Shown here piece by piece: positions 23,485 through 33,303 of a DNA stretch of 64,000 nt. The stretch spans positions 1 through 64,000 of the forward strand of contig NZ_FCOE02000030.1 of the NCBI RefSeq assembly GCF_001544915.2, read 5' to 3'. Both the position numbers and the translations under genes were made by a program. The notes under the pieces were generated by a model that had not been told where the DNA came from, did no database searches, and was given only the letters and a program-made list of their open reading frames with translations. Source of the stretch: Caballeronia pedi. Its GTDB lineage: Bacteria; Pseudomonadota; Gammaproteobacteria; Burkholderiales; Burkholderiaceae. Position 1 is the first letter of the stretch; every line of letters begins with the position of its first letter.

Positions 23485-25831
23485 TCAGCTCTCGACGACG
23501 GCTCGAAGCATCTCCATCGAGACCGGCTTGCGCAAAACCCCGAAGCCAACTTCAGCGACGATCTCCCGGGAGATCGCATCTCCGCTCGACACGACGACGC
23601 GCATGCAAGGCCACAACTCGCGGGCGTGGCGCGCCAGGTCGATGCCGGACATGCCGGGCAATTGAAGGTCAGTGAACAGCAGATCAAACTTCTCATCGTG
23701 CAGCCGCGTCAACGCTTCTTCCGCCGTGCGAACGCCCCTGCAGGTATTACCCAGCGCCTCCAAAAGTTCGCACGTTACGTCGAGTGAATCTTCGAGATCT
23801 TCGACCACCAGTATCCGTTTGCCCGTCGCGGTGGCCGCCGGAACCGCCGCGATGCTTCCCGCGATGTTGCGGTTGAGCATATGCCTGACCTTGCGCGCCA
23901 GGTCGCTCCGTCCATAGGGCTTAACCAACAGTTCGACGCCTGCATCCACCCGTCCGCCATGGACGATCGCGTTCTGCGTGTAGCCGGAGGTGAACAGCAC
24001 TGCAGCTTGGGCAGCAGTCGCTGCGCTTGCCGGGCGAGCTCGGGGCTGCGGATTTTTCCCGGCATGACCACGTCGGTGAATAGCAGATCGATCGGCAGGC
24101 CACTTCGCAAAATAGTCAGGGCACCTTCGGCATCGTCTGCCTTCAGCACGCGGTAACCGAGTTCCGTGAGAATCTCGACCGCGGTCGACTGAACCTGCGG
24201 ATCGTCCTCGACCACCAGGATCGTCTCTGTGCCGCCTTCCACTTTCGCTTCGGTCAGGCGTGTCGGTTCCGTGTCGGCGGCCATCGCCCGAGGCAGATAA
24301 ATTTTGATCGTCGTTCCCTCGCCGGCCTCGGAATAGATCTTGATGTGACCGCCGCTTTGCTTGACGAAACCGTGTGCAGAACTCAGTCCCAACCCCGTCC
24401 CTACGCCTTCGGGCTTCGTGGTGAAGAACGGTTCAAAGGCCTTTTCGATCACATCCTTCGACATACCGGAACCGGTATCGGTAACGGCTAGCAACACATA
24501 TTGCCCCGGCTGGACATCCAACTGTGACGCCACGTACAGATCGTCCAGCATCGCATTCGAGAGTTCGAGCGTGAGCTTCCCGCCATCAGGCATGGCGTCG
24601 CGCGCGTTTATCACGAGATTCAGGATCACGTTTTCCAGCTGGTAAACGTCGACGCACGCGTTCCAGAGTCCTCCCGCGACGACGGTCTCCAGCTTGATGG
24701 TCTCGTTGAACGCTCCGCGCAACAGACTATCCATGTTGCGCAGCAGGCGGCCGAGGTTGACCACATCCGGGCGAAGCGGCTGACGACGCCCGAAGGCAAG
24801 AAGCTGTGAGGCCAGCTTTGCACCGCGGTCCACTGCCTCAATCGCCGTTGCCAGACGGCGGGTGGCGGACGCGTCGCCAATCAGTCGTGGAACGAGCAAC
24901 TCCAGATTGCCGCGCAGGATTTGCAGGACGTTGTTGAAGTCATGCGCAACGCCCCCGGTCAGCTTGCCAATCGCTTCGATCTTCTGAGCCTGAGCGAGCG
25001 CGTTACGGGCGTCTTCGAGCGCTTGCCGCGTCGCGCGCTGCTCGGAGATGTCACGGGTGATCTTGGCGAAACCGGTCAGCGTACCCGACGCGTCTCGAAT
25101 CGCGTCGATCACGACGCTCGCCCAGAAGCGCGAGCCATCCTTGCGCAACCGCCAACCTTCCATCTCGACCCGCCCTTGCTCGGCCGCCGTAGCAAGCGCT
25201 TTAGCGGGTACGCCATGTGCAACATCCTCAGCCTCGTAAAAGCGAGAGAAATCCTGCCCAACAATGTCTTCTCTCCTGTGCCCTTGATGCGCTGCGCGCC
25301 CGGATTCCAGGTCACCACGCGCCCACTTGGTGACAGCATGAACACCGCGTAGTCCGTCACGCCCTGGACCAACGTACGGAACTGCACGTCGCTTTCGTTA
25401 TCCGCGTGCTCGGCGATGCATTGCGACCGGGGTAATCGTGCGACGACGCAGACGCCCGTGTACTCGCCTTCCATCCATGTGCAAGAAAGTTCGGCCGCAA
25501 CGATCGAACCATCTTGGTTTCGGTGCTCGATCACCCCGAGGACGCCGCCACGAGAGACAGCCGATGGGCTCAGTCCAAGCGCCGATATGTGCAGACCGAT
25601 AGCGTCCTGCGTGCTGTAGCCGTAAAGGCCTGCCGCTGCCGCGCTCCATGACAAGATACGAAAGTCAGGCGACAAGAAAATAATTGCCGGGGATTGAAGT
25701 TCTTCGCTGGGCATAGACGAGCAGGTGTGGCGTGATGTTCGCGTGAAGGATTGCCCGCGCGGAACCCGCCTTAAGCTTTCGAAAGAGTTACGAGACGGTT
25801 TGTCGCTTCCGTGAAAATGACGCGGCACCAT
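23485..25831 (-). pseudogene. PAS-PAS hybrid histidine kinase with two frameshifts
   Basis: Three consecutive frames make one protein of about 780 residues. Frame 1 (25831 to about 25258) holds two PAS domains (IIFLSPDFRILSWSAAAAGL; VFMLSPSGRVVTWNPGAQR). Frame 2 (to about 24000) holds QDFSRFYEAEDVAHGVP (seen in frame), a PAC motif, the H-box GGVAHDFNNVLQI, N-box NLVINARDAMPDGG, DTGSGMS, GTGLGLS and the first receiver (VVEDDPQ, LLFTDVVMPG). Frame 3 completes that receiver (LFTSGYTQNAIVHGG) and adds a second (ILVVEDLEDS, LLFTDLQLPGMSG). Each break is a single base, so sequence error is possible. Confidence 0.85.
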
Positions 25832-26143
25832 CAGTCACCGAATTTTACGCAAACTCCCGCCGTAACGGCCTTAGATGACGAATTTCTCATCGGTCGATAC
25901 GTCCCGCGAGGAAAAGAAGTACCGACCGCTGATACCCATTCACTCTGGCAGGACGTCTGACACGGACGTCGTACCCAGAGCGATAAGGTGTTTCGATGTG
26001 GCGTAGGTGAGCCAGGCGTGCAAGTAGGCCCGCCCGGCTTCAGGAGCCTATTGGAGTGTGACATCGGCGGAAAGACGAACCGGTCGATCATCCGGCAGCC
26101 TACCGCCAACGTGAGAGCGACGCGCCCTGGCATTCTGATCCAC
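25832..26143. other. Spacer between the hybrid kinase and an MCP gene
   Basis: About 310 bases. Short frames occur on both strands but none has a ribosome-binding site or recognisable motif. It should contain the kinase promoter and the end of the MCP transcript. Confidence 0.4.
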
Positions 26144-27880
26144 TCAGAATGCCTGCCAGTCCCGGGCGGCTGCTCCGGCGACCGCCGGGATGGTCAGAGC
26201 GGTGGTCCGTGGCGACGACGCAAGGGGCTTTCTCGTTGCCTGTGCACGCCCGGGTCCGGCCGCCTTCTTTGACGAAGTTGCCCGCACCCGCTCGGACGCG
26301 AATCCAGGCGCTTCGCGATGAACCCCGCTGAGCCGGAAGATCGAAACGACTTCTCGCAGCGAGCTCGACTGCTGCGCCATCGACTGCGCGGCCGCGCTCG
26401 CCTGTTCCACGAGCGCGGCGTTTTGCTGCGTCACCTCGTCCATCTGCGACACAGCGACGTTCACTTGTTCGATCCCCGTGTGCTGCTCCGAGGAAGCGGC
26501 GGAGATCTCCCCCATCAGGTCCGCCACGCGCTTGACCGACTGGACCACCTCCTGCATCGTCTGCCCTGCCTCTTCCACGAGTTCCGAGCCAACGTTCACC
26601 TTCTGAACTGACTCGTCGATCAGATCCTTGATTTCCTTTGCAGCCGTCGCGCTTCGCTGCGCAAGCGTACGAACTTCACCAGCGACAACGGCAAAGCCTC
26701 GGCCCTCCTCTCCGGCCCGAGCCGCTTCCACGGCCGCGTTCAGAGCGAGGATGTTTGTCTGAAAGGCGATGCCCTCGATCACCGAAATGATCTCGGTGAC
26801 CTTTGCGGAACTCGTGCTGATGTCCTTCATCGTGTCCACCACACGACCGACGACTGCGCCGCCGCGCGCAGCCACTTCCGACGCATTCGCCGCCAGCGAG
26901 TTGCCCTGCAGTGCGCTCTCAGTGTTCTGTTTAACGGTAGCCGTCAATTCTTCCATGCTGGCGGCCGTCTCCTCGAGCGAGGCAGCCTGTTCTTCAGTGC
27001 GCTGGCTGAGATCAGTGTTGCCCGCGGCGATCTCGGCCGACGCTGTCGCGATACTTTCGCTGCCGTTGCGAACACGACCGACAACGTCGGCAAGGCGCTC
27101 ATTCATGTGACCGAGCGCACGAAGCAGCTGGCCGGTCTCGTCCTTTCCCTTGTCGACGATCACGGAGGTCAGGTCACCGCGGGCGACCGTCTCTGCAACT
27201 TCGAGCGAACGACGAATCGGCGAGACGATCGAGCGCGTGATCAAGACGGCAGCGAATACGCTCAGCGCGACTGCCACAACGATCAAGACTGCGGTCAGCA
27301 CCAACGTCCTGTGATAGTCGCTGGCGGCAGCCTCGGCCGCGGCGTCGGCGCCCTTACGGTTAAGGGCGATATCACGTTCGATCAACTGCGCCGCTGCTGC
27401 GAACAGATGGGAGGAACCGTTCGAGGCAAGCTCTCTGGCCTCGGCGAAGTGCTCTTCGCCTGCTTCGCTCAGCGCGTTAATCTTTTCATCGGATGCCAGA
27501 TAAGACGACCACGAAGTTTTAAATTCGTCAAAGATCTGCTTCTCCTCAGCAGATGAAATCAGGCCGTTTTGATACTTGGTGAGCACTGCGTCGAGACTGA
27601 TAAGCGCGTCGCTTCGCTTCTTCTTCTGAGCGGCTTTCTCCTGCGCGTTCGTTGCAAGAAGGGCCCCCATGGAGCCACGCCTGACTGCATTTGTCGCTGC
27701 GCGAACCTCAGAGAGGGCCTGAACGCTTGGCAGCCAGTTCGTCGCAAGATCATCGGTGCTCCTATAAACGCGGGAAACCTGCAATAGCGCCAGCGCGCCG
27801 ATGAGGCAAAGGGAGAGCAACGCTATGCCGAAGCCAATGCCCAATTTGGCTCCGATGCGGATGTTTCTTAAAACAAGCAT
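26144..27880 (-). CDS. Methyl-accepting chemotaxis protein with four-helix-bundle sensor
   Basis: The 578-residue receptor has a first membrane helix (about 12-32), a periplasmic 4HB-type sensor (33-190), a second helix (about 193-213, VLTAVLIVVAVALSVFAAVL), a HAMP domain and a long signalling hairpin. The tip is standard: VIEGIAFQTNILALNAAVEA then ARAGEEGRGFAVVAGEVRTL. The final pentapeptide is DWQAF, an xWxxF tether for CheR/CheB methylation enzymes. The ligand is unknown. A close neighbour at 28498 has the same design. Confidence 0.93.
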   Translation of the reverse strand: MLVLRNIRIGAKLGIGFGIALLSLCLIGALALLQVSRVYRSTDDLATNWLPSVQALSEVRAATNAVRRGSMGALLATNAQEKAAQKKKRSDALISLDAVLTKYQNGLISSAEEKQIFDEFKTSWSSYLASDEKINALSEAGEEHFAEARELASNGSSHLFAAAAQLIERDIALNRKGADAAAEAAASDYHRTLVLTAVLIVVAVALSVFAAVLITRSIVSPIRRSLEVAETVARGDLTSVIVDKGKDETGQLLRALGHMNERLADVVGRVRNGSESIATASAEIAAGNTDLSQRTEEQAASLEETAASMEELTATVKQNTESALQGNSLAANASEVAARGGAVVGRVVDTMKDISTSSAKVTEIISVIEGIAFQTNILALNAAVEAARAGEEGRGFAVVAGEVRTLAQRSATAAKEIKDLIDESVQKVNVGSELVEEAGQTMQEVVQSVKRVADLMGEISAASSEQHTGIEQVNVAVSQMDEVTQQNAALVEQASAAAQSMAQQSSSLREVVSIFRLSGVHREAPGFASERVRATSSKKAAGPGRAQATRKPLASSPRTTALTIPAVAGAAARDWQAF

Positions 27881-28497
27881 TTCAAGTTCCGAACGGTTGT
27901 TGACAAACTCCTATAACGGCCTCGACTAAGTGCGCCTGCAACAATTATTTTGCTCACCTTCCGTCCAACTCGGTACGATCAGTCACGCGGCTCGGAAATC
28001 GTTCTTATTTCGGAAAGTGCTCCGTCTGCTCATTGGCAGTGCGACTTATTTTTTCGCAAACGATAATTCGCATGTCGCCGGCCTGATGCCCCGCCCGGAC
28101 TGCCAATATCGGGGACCTTACCAAAGGCCTTCGCTCGTCGGGCTATTCATGATTTCAAGGCCTACAACGACACGTCTGGGGCAATAACTGCATGAGGAAC
28201 GTTGCATCGACGCTGTCGAAGTCCCTACGGACGCGAAGTGTCGGGCTTGCGGGCCGTCCTCCTCGATGCAAGCAACGGCCAACTCACTTGCTTTGTTCAA
28301 GCGAGGGAGGACCAGATCGTTTTTATCAGTTTGAGGGGCGCTCAAGCTTGCTGCAGAGCAGGCGCACCTTTCCGCCGCCGTGGCCGACAGCAGAAAGGTG
28401 CGCCTGCTTAGAACGTTACGAGACCAGCCCGGCGCGAGCGCGCGCGAGCGTGGCGCGAGCCCATCGGGCCTCCGATCAGCGATCAGTCAGTGGGCGT
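27881..28497. other. Spacer between two MCP genes
   Basis: About 617 bases between two same-direction receptor genes. Apart from the strong inverted repeat at 28357-28408 I see no gene; the frames present are short and mutually overlapping. The promoter for the MCP at 26144 must lie near 27890-28050, which is comparatively AT-rich. Confidence 0.5.
28357..28408 (-). terminator. Large perfect hairpin after the second MCP gene
   Basis: AGCAGGCGCACCTTTC (28357-28372) and GAAAGGTGCGCCTGCT (28393-28408) are exact complements separated by 20 bases. The stem begins about 90 bases after the MCP stop on the minus strand. No T-run follows, so it may be a Rho-assisted terminator, an mRNA-protecting stem or a REP-like unit. 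Confidence 0.5.
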
Positions 28498-30219
28498 TCA
28501 GAACGATTGCCAGTCGCCGCCATGCGCGCCTCCGGCCGCTATCGAGACCGCCGGCCGAGCCACACGCTTAACCGGAGCCAACGCGCGCGGGTACCGCGGC
28601 TGATTGTTCGTCGGCTGCGCATGCATTGCCGATTCAACCCTGTCTCGCTCATCGAGGCGGAAGAACGCCACCGCCTGCGTCAGTTGGCGCCCCTGGGTTT
28701 CGAGCGATTGGGAGGCGGCCGCCGCCTCTTCCACGAGCGCCGCATTTTGCTGCGTCACTTCGTCCATCTGCGTGACCGCCAGATTGACTTGCTCGATGCC
28801 CCGGCTTTGTTCATCCGATGCTGCCGCTATCTCACCCATGATGTCCGTCACGCGAGCCACCGCCTGCGTCACCTCGTTCATCGTCGTGCCTGCTTGTCCG
28901 GCGAGCACCGACCCGTCTTGAATCTTCTGCACCGAGGCGTTGATCAGGTCCTTGATTTCCTTGGCTGCGCTCGAGGACCGCTGAGCGAGGCTTCGAACTT
29001 CGCTGGCCACCACTGCAAAGCCACGGCCCTGCTCTCCTGCACGGGCCGCCTCGACCGCTGCGTTCAGCGCGAGGATATTGGTCTGAAAGGCGATGCCTTC
29101 GATGATGCCCGTGATCTCGGCGACCTTCGTCGAGCTCTCGTTGATGTCGCCCATAGTCTGAACCACGTTGCTCACCACCTCGCTTCCTTTCTGCGCAACT
29201 TCCGATGCATTGGCGGCCAGTGCGCTCGCCTGCTGAGCGTTCTCCGCGTTCTGCTTCACCGTCGACGTAAGTTCTTCCATACTGGAGGCGGTCTCCTGCA
29301 GCGAGGACGCCTGCTGCTCGGTGCGCGAAGACAAGTCCTGGTTGCCCGACGCGATCTGGCTCGAACCCGTCGCGATATTGTCCGAGGCGATCCGAACCTC
29401 GCCGATGAGTTTGACGAGGCTCGCCTGCATGACGCCCATCGACGCCATAACACTGCCCGCCGGCGCAGTCTGCGCGCCGTCGACATGGCTCAAATCGCCT
29501 TCTGCCACGCGGCGCGTGACACGGCTCAATGTGTCAGGCTCAGCGCCCAGTGCGCGGGTAAGGCTGCGAGTAATCAGAAACCCTGCGATTGCCGCCACGA
29601 TGGCGGCGCCCATGCAGATCGAAATGAGCAGCATGCGCGCACGTGCGTACTGCGCTTCAGACGCGCGCAGCAGTTCCTCTTCGCGCTGTCGCGTATAGGT
29701 GCTGTAGGCGTTGGTTGCGGTGATGAGGGAGGCGAGCAAGGGACGGCACTGCTCGTTCATCATTGAAATGGCCTCTTCATGTCGGTTATTCAGTGCCGCA
29801 TTCTCAATCGCCAATGCCACGGGACCATACTGAGCTTCGATGCGATCCATATCCGCGACCAGACTACGCGCCTTCTCTGTCGTGTCAGTCGCGCTAGTGA
29901 CCATCTCTTTCAATTGCCGCAGCCGGGCCTGGACGTCCTCGTGGGCCTGATTGATGGCTGCCTTCTCGAGTTCAAGATCCTGGGGTTTCGTCACGAGCAC
30001 CAGATTGCGTGCCGCGATCGCACGGCGATCCACGGCCATACGCACCAGATCCGCTTGCTGGGCACGTGCACTGATACCCTTCACGTACTGTATAAAACGA
30101 TCGTTCGACTCGCCAAGCGCGCTCAACGCCCAACCAGACACTATTAGCACGAGCCCGACGAGCACGCTAAAAGTGACGGTCAACCTAGCGCGGACAGTCA
30201 TCTGTTTGAAGTTCAACAT
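28498..30219 (-). CDS. Methyl-accepting chemotaxis protein
   Basis: This 573-residue receptor carries a membrane helix near residues 10-32, a helical periplasmic sensor (33-190), a second helix (about 193-215, MLLISICMGAAIVAAIAGFL), HAMP and the signalling domain with GIIEGIAFQTNILALNAAVE and AGEQGRGFAVVASEVRSL. It ends in DWQSF, again a CheR/CheB docking tail. The glutamine/glutamate methylation heptads flank the tip as usual. It is in the same direction as the MCP at 26144 but separately spaced. Confidence 0.93.
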   Translation of the reverse strand: MLNFKQMTVRARLTVTFSVLVGLVLIVSGWALSALGESNDRFIQYVKGISARAQQADLVRMAVDRRAIAARNLVLVTKPQDLELEKAAINQAHEDVQARLRQLKEMVTSATDTTEKARSLVADMDRIEAQYGPVALAIENAALNNRHEEAISMMNEQCRPLLASLITATNAYSTYTRQREEELLRASEAQYARARMLLISICMGAAIVAAIAGFLITRSLTRALGAEPDTLSRVTRRVAEGDLSHVDGAQTAPAGSVMASMGVMQASLVKLIGEVRIASDNIATGSSQIASGNQDLSSRTEQQASSLQETASSMEELTSTVKQNAENAQQASALAANASEVAQKGSEVVSNVVQTMGDINESSTKVAEITGIIEGIAFQTNILALNAAVEAARAGEQGRGFAVVASEVRSLAQRSSSAAKEIKDLINASVQKIQDGSVLAGQAGTTMNEVTQAVARVTDIMGEIAAASDEQSRGIEQVNLAVTQMDEVTQQNAALVEEAAAASQSLETQGRQLTQAVAFFRLDERDRVESAMHAQPTNNQPRYPRALAPVKRVARPAVSIAAGGAHGGDWQSF

Positions 30220-30548
30220 TCACCCCTCTCCCACAAATTTGTTGTTCACGTGCTCATCCCGAAATCTGAGCATCCATCGCTCTATCGGCAGCAAACCGTC
30301 GGGCGTGAGGATCCTTTAACGCGTTATCGTTTGCATTAGGGTTTGCGGCACAACCAGCGCAGCAAACGCTCAGCGAGAGCTTGCATGGTACGCAATCTCG
30401 CAGGTATTTCGTCGTCACATGGAAATGTCCGGCTACTAATCATTTCGAACGCGGCTAGAAAAAACTTGACGAATCCGTGCGGGAAAATAGACGATGGATC
30501 GTTTTTTTGTGTGGCAGCATTTGAAGAGTTCAGAACCTCGCTCAAGCT
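30220..30548. other. Divergent spacer between an MCP and a hypothetical gene
   Basis: About 330 bases upstream of two divergent genes. It should hold both promoters. No gene is supported, and I cannot identify a flagellar-type (sigma-28) promoter with confidence. Confidence 0.4.
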
Positions 30549-31022
30549 ATGTCGCGCTCCCGGAAAATCGAACGATATGGTGCACGGAAGGACTCTTCCC
30601 GCAACGCCAAGGCTCGCTTTCTGCCTATGCCGCGACGCGACGCCGATGCCCTCGCCTTGCAATACCGGCTGATCTTGGAAGCCGTCAGATGCCAACGAGC
30701 AGAGCGTCGCGATGCGGTCAGCATGGCGCACGTGGTCCTTTTCACGCTCTTTCTGACTGAGGCTGGCCACGGGCTGCTGGACGCCGCATACCTTCGGAAG
30801 GTCGAGGGAGAGCTGGCGGGGGTGCTTAAGCACGGCGAGGCGACTGGCGAATGGGGCTTTCCCTCATCCCTAATTGAGCCTCTGACGATCATCGTCAACG
30901 AACACGACCGCCAGTTGCACGAGGTCCGGCTGGCGGAAATCGCCGCCGCGACACGGCGACTCGATCAACGGCGTGCGATTGCCATGCGACTCGCCGACGC
31001 GGAACGAACGGCAACAAGCTGA
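30549..31022 (+). CDS. Hypothetical protein
   Basis: The 157-residue product begins with a basic region (MSRSRKIERYGARKDSSRNA, KARFLPMPRRDADALALQYR), then two long helices: VSMAHVVLFTLFLTEAGHGL and PSSLIEPLTIIVNEHDRQLH. The block R-x-L-P-M-P-x-R-D near the start followed by a helical core is seen in Burkholderia proteins of unknown function. It has no membrane segment strong enough to call. It lies alone between chemotaxis genes. Confidence 0.6.
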   Translation: MSRSRKIERYGARKDSSRNAKARFLPMPRRDADALALQYRLILEAVRCQRAERRDAVSMAHVVLFTLFLTEAGHGLLDAAYLRKVEGELAGVLKHGEATGEWGFPSSLIEPLTIIVNEHDRQLHEVRLAEIAAATRRLDQRRAIAMRLADAERTATS

Positions 31023-31332
31023 TCCAAGCGCGGTAGAAGCGAACTCGGTTCCAGCTCCTTTGCTGATCACCGGCAGTCCACCTCGTGTGCTCTCCGCTTA
31101 AAGAAACTCCCGGGTACGATCCATTTTGCTGCGTCCGCCGAGGTAAACCTAGCCTTCAGAACGATCCGATCTTGCCGTAAGCAGGATCACTGAAGGCCGC
31201 TATGGTTAAAAACAAGCCGCCGCAGCAACAATGAACCGTTACATTCGACGCGGCGGTCACTCGCCTTGTCGGCGCTAAAACGACCCGCGCGGCGCAAAGG
31301 ATGCCCCCGCTCTCTACAAGGACCAGAACTGA

Positions 31333-32289
31333 ATGAGCAACGATCAGCACGATATTGAGCAGCGGGTGCGGCTGGCGGGCAGCAACATGTTCGAACTGCT
31401 GCTCTTTCGCCTAGGTAGCACGCCCGGCACGGGCGCACGAGAACTCTATGGCATCAACGTGTTCAAGGTGCGCGAAATCGTCGCCATGCCCGTGTTGACC
31501 GAGTTGGCTGGCTCCTCGGACAAGATCCTGGGTGTAGCCGATGTGCGTGGCGAGATCATCCCTGTGATCGATCTGGCCAAGGTAACGGGCTGCGTGCCTC
31601 GCGAGGGCAACCGGATCCTTCTTGTGACGGAGTTTGCGCGTACGACGCAAGGCTTTGCGGTCGACGAGGTCGACGATATTGTGCGTCTGAAGTGGAATCG
31701 GGTCTTGTCGGCCGAGGGGCATTGCAGCGGGAAGACCGTGACCAGCATCGCGCGGCTCGATGCGCAGCCCGGTGGCCGGCTCGCCCAAGTGCTCGATGTC
31801 GAGCAGATCTTGCGCGACGTATTGCCTCCAAGCGAACCGGAAATCAACCAGGAGAACACGGGACGTCTTCCGCTTCCTCCGGGCGCGAAAGTCTTGGCGG
31901 CCGATGACTCGGGCGTCGCCCGGGCGCTGATCGAAGAGAGCCTGAGTGCTATGGGTGTGCCATTCATTATGGCCAAGACCGGACAAGAGGCGTGGGAAGT
32001 GCTCGAGCGGGCCAGCGAGAGGGCCGCAAAGGAAGGCAAAAAGGTAACCGACCACATTGCGCTGGTCCTCACGGACCTGGAGATGCCCGAGATGGATGGG
32101 TTCACGCTCACGCGCAAGATAAAGACGGCCGCCGAACTGCAGGCGATTCCGGTCGTGATCCATTCTTCGTTGTCCGGGGCGGCCAACGAGCAGCACGTGC
32201 GCAAGGTCGGCGCGAACGCGTATGTATCGAAGTTCGTTGCCGCAGAGCTCGCCGCCGTCATGCGACGGGCCATGGGGGTTGCTGCATGA
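31333..32289 (+). CDS. cheV: Chemotaxis coupling protein CheV
   Basis: This 318-residue protein fuses a CheW-like domain (about 15-165: FELLLFRLGS, YGINVFKVREIV, ILGVADVRGEIIPVIDLAKV) to a receiver domain (about 185-315: VLAADDSGVARALIEESLSA, ALVLTDLEMPEMDGFTLTRK, VVIHSSLSG and AYVSKF). CheV couples receptors to CheA and is itself phosphorylated at the Asp in LTDLEMPE, which helps adaptation. The neighbouring MCP genes fit. A small gene overlaps its stop as ATGA. Confidence 0.94.
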   Translation: MSNDQHDIEQRVRLAGSNMFELLLFRLGSTPGTGARELYGINVFKVREIVAMPVLTELAGSSDKILGVADVRGEIIPVIDLAKVTGCVPREGNRILLVTEFARTTQGFAVDEVDDIVRLKWNRVLSAEGHCSGKTVTSIARLDAQPGGRLAQVLDVEQILRDVLPPSEPEINQENTGRLPLPPGAKVLAADDSGVARALIEESLSAMGVPFIMAKTGQEAWEVLERASERAAKEGKKVTDHIALVLTDLEMPEMDGFTLTRKIKTAAELQAIPVVIHSSLSGAANEQHVRKVGANAYVSKFVAAELAAVMRRAMGVAA

Positions 32290-32594
32290 CCCAAGTTTCG
32301 AGCATGCCTCGCCGCTTCCCGAGTGGGCTGGGCGCCACCACCGCGTGGCAGTTGAACTGCGGACGAAAACTTACGCTGTTCGTCGTAGATCAGTCGGTAC
32401 CACTCTACAACGTGATTCTCGGCAACTTGCGCTTCTTCGCCAACGCTGATCAGGTGACTGCGTTCGTCCAGCGACTTGAGGCCGTACCCGAAGAAACCCC
32501 GGCACAGCCTACCTGGCAGTGGATCTTCGAAAGTGGCTTCGAGCAGTCGGTCGATGGCGCGCGAAACAAGCGCTGGTGCTTGTATGAAAGGTAG
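32286..32594 (+). CDS. Hypothetical protein coupled to cheV
   Basis: The ATG overlaps the cheV stop by 4 bases (ATGA). The 102 residues include WQLNCGRKLTLFVVDQSVPL, YNVILGNLRFFANADQVTAF and the tail FEQSVDGARNKRWCLYER. It has no signal peptide or membrane helix. Tight coupling suggests a partner of CheV or of the receptors. I do not recognise the family. Confidence 0.65.
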   Translation: MTQVSSMPRRFPSGLGATTAWQLNCGRKLTLFVVDQSVPLYNVILGNLRFFANADQVTAFVQRLEAVPEETPAQPTWQWIFESGFEQSVDGARNKRWCLYER

Positions 32595-32693
32595 CCTACG
32601 CTCTTCCCACTTGCCGTTATTGCGCAACCAGGCACGCCGGATCCGAACATCCATTCTGCGTGAGCCGAAACATTCCGTCTGCGCAGGGTCGAC

Positions 32694-32888
32694 ATGAACA
32701 AACAGCAGGCGTACGACTTCTTTCTAGCGTCGCTGTCGATGGAGATCATCGCGACGGGCAACACGCTTGAAGAACTGGAGCCAAGCTCAGAGAACTATCT
32801 CGCGTTGCAAGAACGGGCAGCCCGTCTGCAGAGAATGCTCGCAGGCTTAGACGAAATCTATCACGCCGTACCCGAAGCAGACTCGTGA
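32694..32888 (+). CDS. Small hypothetical protein
   Basis: The 64 residues MNKQQAYDFFLASLSMEIIA, TGNTLEELEPSSENYLALQE and RAARLQRMLAGLDEIYHAVP form two predicted helices with acidic surface. GGGTCGAC precedes the ATG. It lies 100 bases after the cheV-coupled gene, in the same direction. Confidence 0.55.
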   Translation: MNKQQAYDFFLASLSMEIIATGNTLEELEPSSENYLALQERAARLQRMLAGLDEIYHAVPEADS

Positions 32889-33303
32889 GCACACGTGGTC
32901 GCTGCCGTTTGAAGCCGACACACTGTTAGCCCTTCTGGAATCAACAGTTCACCTGTATTGCGGGCAATCGTGATCGACTGAACCGCATTTTTCTGGTCGA
33001 TTGACGTCAGGTAGGTCGATTAGGGTCCGGTGACTACCTGGAGCATTTCCAGCAGCGGTCGAGTGAGCGCCTCCAGGCTGTTCGCCCCGCCACCGTCTCC
33101 GACAGGCTCTCCAGCATTTCATCGATCAATCTTTCCTCGGTCTAGCTAGTTTGGGGCGCGCATCAGATGTCGGCTAGCTCGAGCCACGCAGATCCGGAGG
33201 CCACGTCCACCGGGCCGGCACGACCTCTGTGGTGAAGATCCTTTGTGCAGAGGCGAAATCAACACTGAGGTTCGCGGGGAGCGTCGTCAATAATAGTTGG
33301 GTG
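32889..33303. other. Spacer between convergent genes
   Basis: About 415 bases where plus-strand and minus-strand transcripts meet. I see no gene. No strong hairpin with a T-run is evident by eye. Confidence 0.45.

Noticed and set aside
28192..29766. Plus-strand frame of 524 codons opposite an MCP gene
   Set aside because: It is antisense to an unmistakable MCP and its composition (Arg, His, Leu) is that of a GC-rich shadow.
31090..31130. Sigma-28 (flagellar) promoter before cheV
   Set aside because: A TTAAAG string is present but the matching GCCGATAA at the right spacing is not.
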